NCBI GenBank assembly: GCA_003563255.1
Contig: PWSL01000376.1
Span: 1 to 6,071 of the forward strand
DNA: 6,071 bases
Direction: 5' to 3'
Source of the DNA: Desulfonatronospira sp.
GTDB taxonomy: Bacteria; Desulfobacterota; Desulfovibrionia; Desulfovibrionales; Desulfonatronovibrionaceae
This document shows, in pieces, positions 5,837 to 6,071 of the stretch (the stretch's first letter is position 1; every line of letters starts with the position of its first letter). The notes beneath the pieces were generated by a model. That model did no database searches. It was given only the letters and a program-made list of their open reading frames with translations, and was not told the origin of the DNA. The translations under genes and the position numbers were made by a program.

Positions 5837-5850
5837 ACGCCTTCAGGCGT
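5837..5850. repeat. CGCC-TTCA-GGCG hairpin in the kinase leader
   Basis: ACGCC (5837-5841), TTCA and GGCGT (5846-5850) form a 5-bp stem about 20 nt upstream of the kinase ribosome binding site. The sequence is related to the hairpin at 3790-3808. It may be a REP-like unit or a leader structure affecting translation. Confidence 0.5.
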
Positions 5851-5866
5851 TTAGCACAAATTTCAA

Positions 5867-5880
5867 ACCAACATGTTGGT
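5867..5880. promoter_or_regulatory. Perfect 14-bp palindrome, candidate operator
   Basis: ACCAACATGTTGGT is its own reverse complement and lies 64 bp upstream of the kinase start codon. A perfect dyad with no loop fits binding by a dimeric regulator better than an RNA hairpin. No matching -35/-10 pair was recognised around it and no second copy occurs in the window, so the operator role is only a hypothesis. Confidence 0.35.
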
Positions 5881-5889
5881 CGTTAAAAT

Positions 5890-5929
5890 CGGTTCGTGGT
5901 TCCTGGTTCCTGGTTCTTCGTTCCTGGTT
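5890..5929 (+). repeat. Heptanucleotide tandem repeat (CCTGGTT)
   Basis: Five and a half 7-bp units lie in perfect register: CGGTT, CGTGGTT, CCTGGTT, CCTGGTT, CTTCGTT, CCTGGTT. Three are identical and the others differ by one or more bases. Such short tandem heptamers are known from cyanobacteria and some other repeat-rich genomes and can vary in copy number by slippage. This one lies upstream of the kinase gene, outside any coding region. Confidence 0.8.
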
Positions 5930-5933
5930 ACCT

Positions 5934-5964
5934 CTTGTTCCCACCGTTGGAGCCTGGGAACAAG
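5934..5964. repeat. CTTGTTCCCA palindromic hairpin
   Basis: CTTGTTCCCA (5934-5943) and TGGGAACAAG (5955-5964) are a perfect 10-bp inverted repeat around an 11-nt loop, CCGTTGGAGCC. It resembles the GTTCCCA(N)CTCCAGC(N)TGGGAAC palindromes dispersed in many bacterial genomes, here with a diverged loop. It directly follows the heptamer array. Confidence 0.75.
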
Positions 5965-5993
5965 AAAAGAAAACATTGTGCTTGCATGTTTGT

Positions 5994-6071
5994 GGGGACA
6001 GGCACCCCGGCACTTATTTTTTATTGAACAAGAAACAGATTAGAAAAATAAATGCCGGGAGAGCCAGTCCC
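5994..6071. repeat. Inverted pair of palindromic repeats (copies D and E), cut by the window end
   Basis: Copy D in minus orientation reads GGGGACAGGCACCCCGGCAC, then TTATTTTT (5994-6021). Copy E in plus orientation reads AAAAATAAATGCCGGGAGAG, then CCAGTCCC (6044-6071), and stops at the window edge. They face away from each other around a short A/T-rich centre, the same arrangement as copies B and C. The conserved CACTACAGCG end is not seen left of D, so that side may be truncated or diverged. Confidence 0.7.

Overview
The window looks like chromosomal DNA of a sulfate-reducing member of the Desulfovibrionales (Desulfobacterota). This rests on the protein sequences: L28, a DUF177 protein, L32 and PlsX cluster as they do in Desulfovibrio relatives. 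Repeat-rich genomes such as Desulfonatronospira or Desulfonatronovibrio would fit, but the genus is a guess. Six protein genes are well supported. No rRNA, tRNA, CRISPR array or transposase gene is visible.

Layout. Positions 1-138 hold two head-to-tail copies of an interspersed palindromic repeat. Next, on the minus strand, is the cluster DUF177 (1909-1382), rpmF (1370-1182), plsX (1195-137), tightly packed with an 11-nt gap and a 14-nt overlap. The plsX stop codon lies at the edge of a repeat copy, and no fabH follows within the window. Positions 1910-2450 are a 541-bp divergent intergenic region. It carries back-to-back sigma70-like promoters (minus strand near 2171-2200, plus strand near 2211-2239), with repeats and hairpins in both presumed leaders. 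On the plus strand follow rpmB (2451-2657) and, 11 nt later, a DUF169-family gene (2669-3493) with a good intrinsic terminator. Positions 3494-3927 contain no intact gene. They hold a 146-bp inverted-repeat element, a possible gene remnant, and hairpins. A 624-residue soluble hybrid histidine kinase/response regulator lies on the minus strand (5802-3928), and 5803-6071 upstream of it is again packed with repeats.

Function. The left cluster joins ribosome assembly (L32, and the DUF177/YceD protein linked to 23S rRNA and large-subunit biogenesis) to the acyl-phosphate step of phospholipid synthesis (PlsX). The right-hand genes are less clear: a DUF169 protein of unknown role sits behind rpmB, and the hybrid kinase has no adjacent partner.

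The most distinctive property is the intergenic DNA. Every gap longer than 100 bp is filled with palindromic repeats of several families. One dominant family occurs as tandem or inverted pairs and can be followed by a G/C-rich core and a conserved end, AAGTTTCGCTGTAGTGTT. No new enzymatic system is evident. The best candidate for undescribed biology is this repeat family and its effect on the ribosomal and lipid gene cluster.
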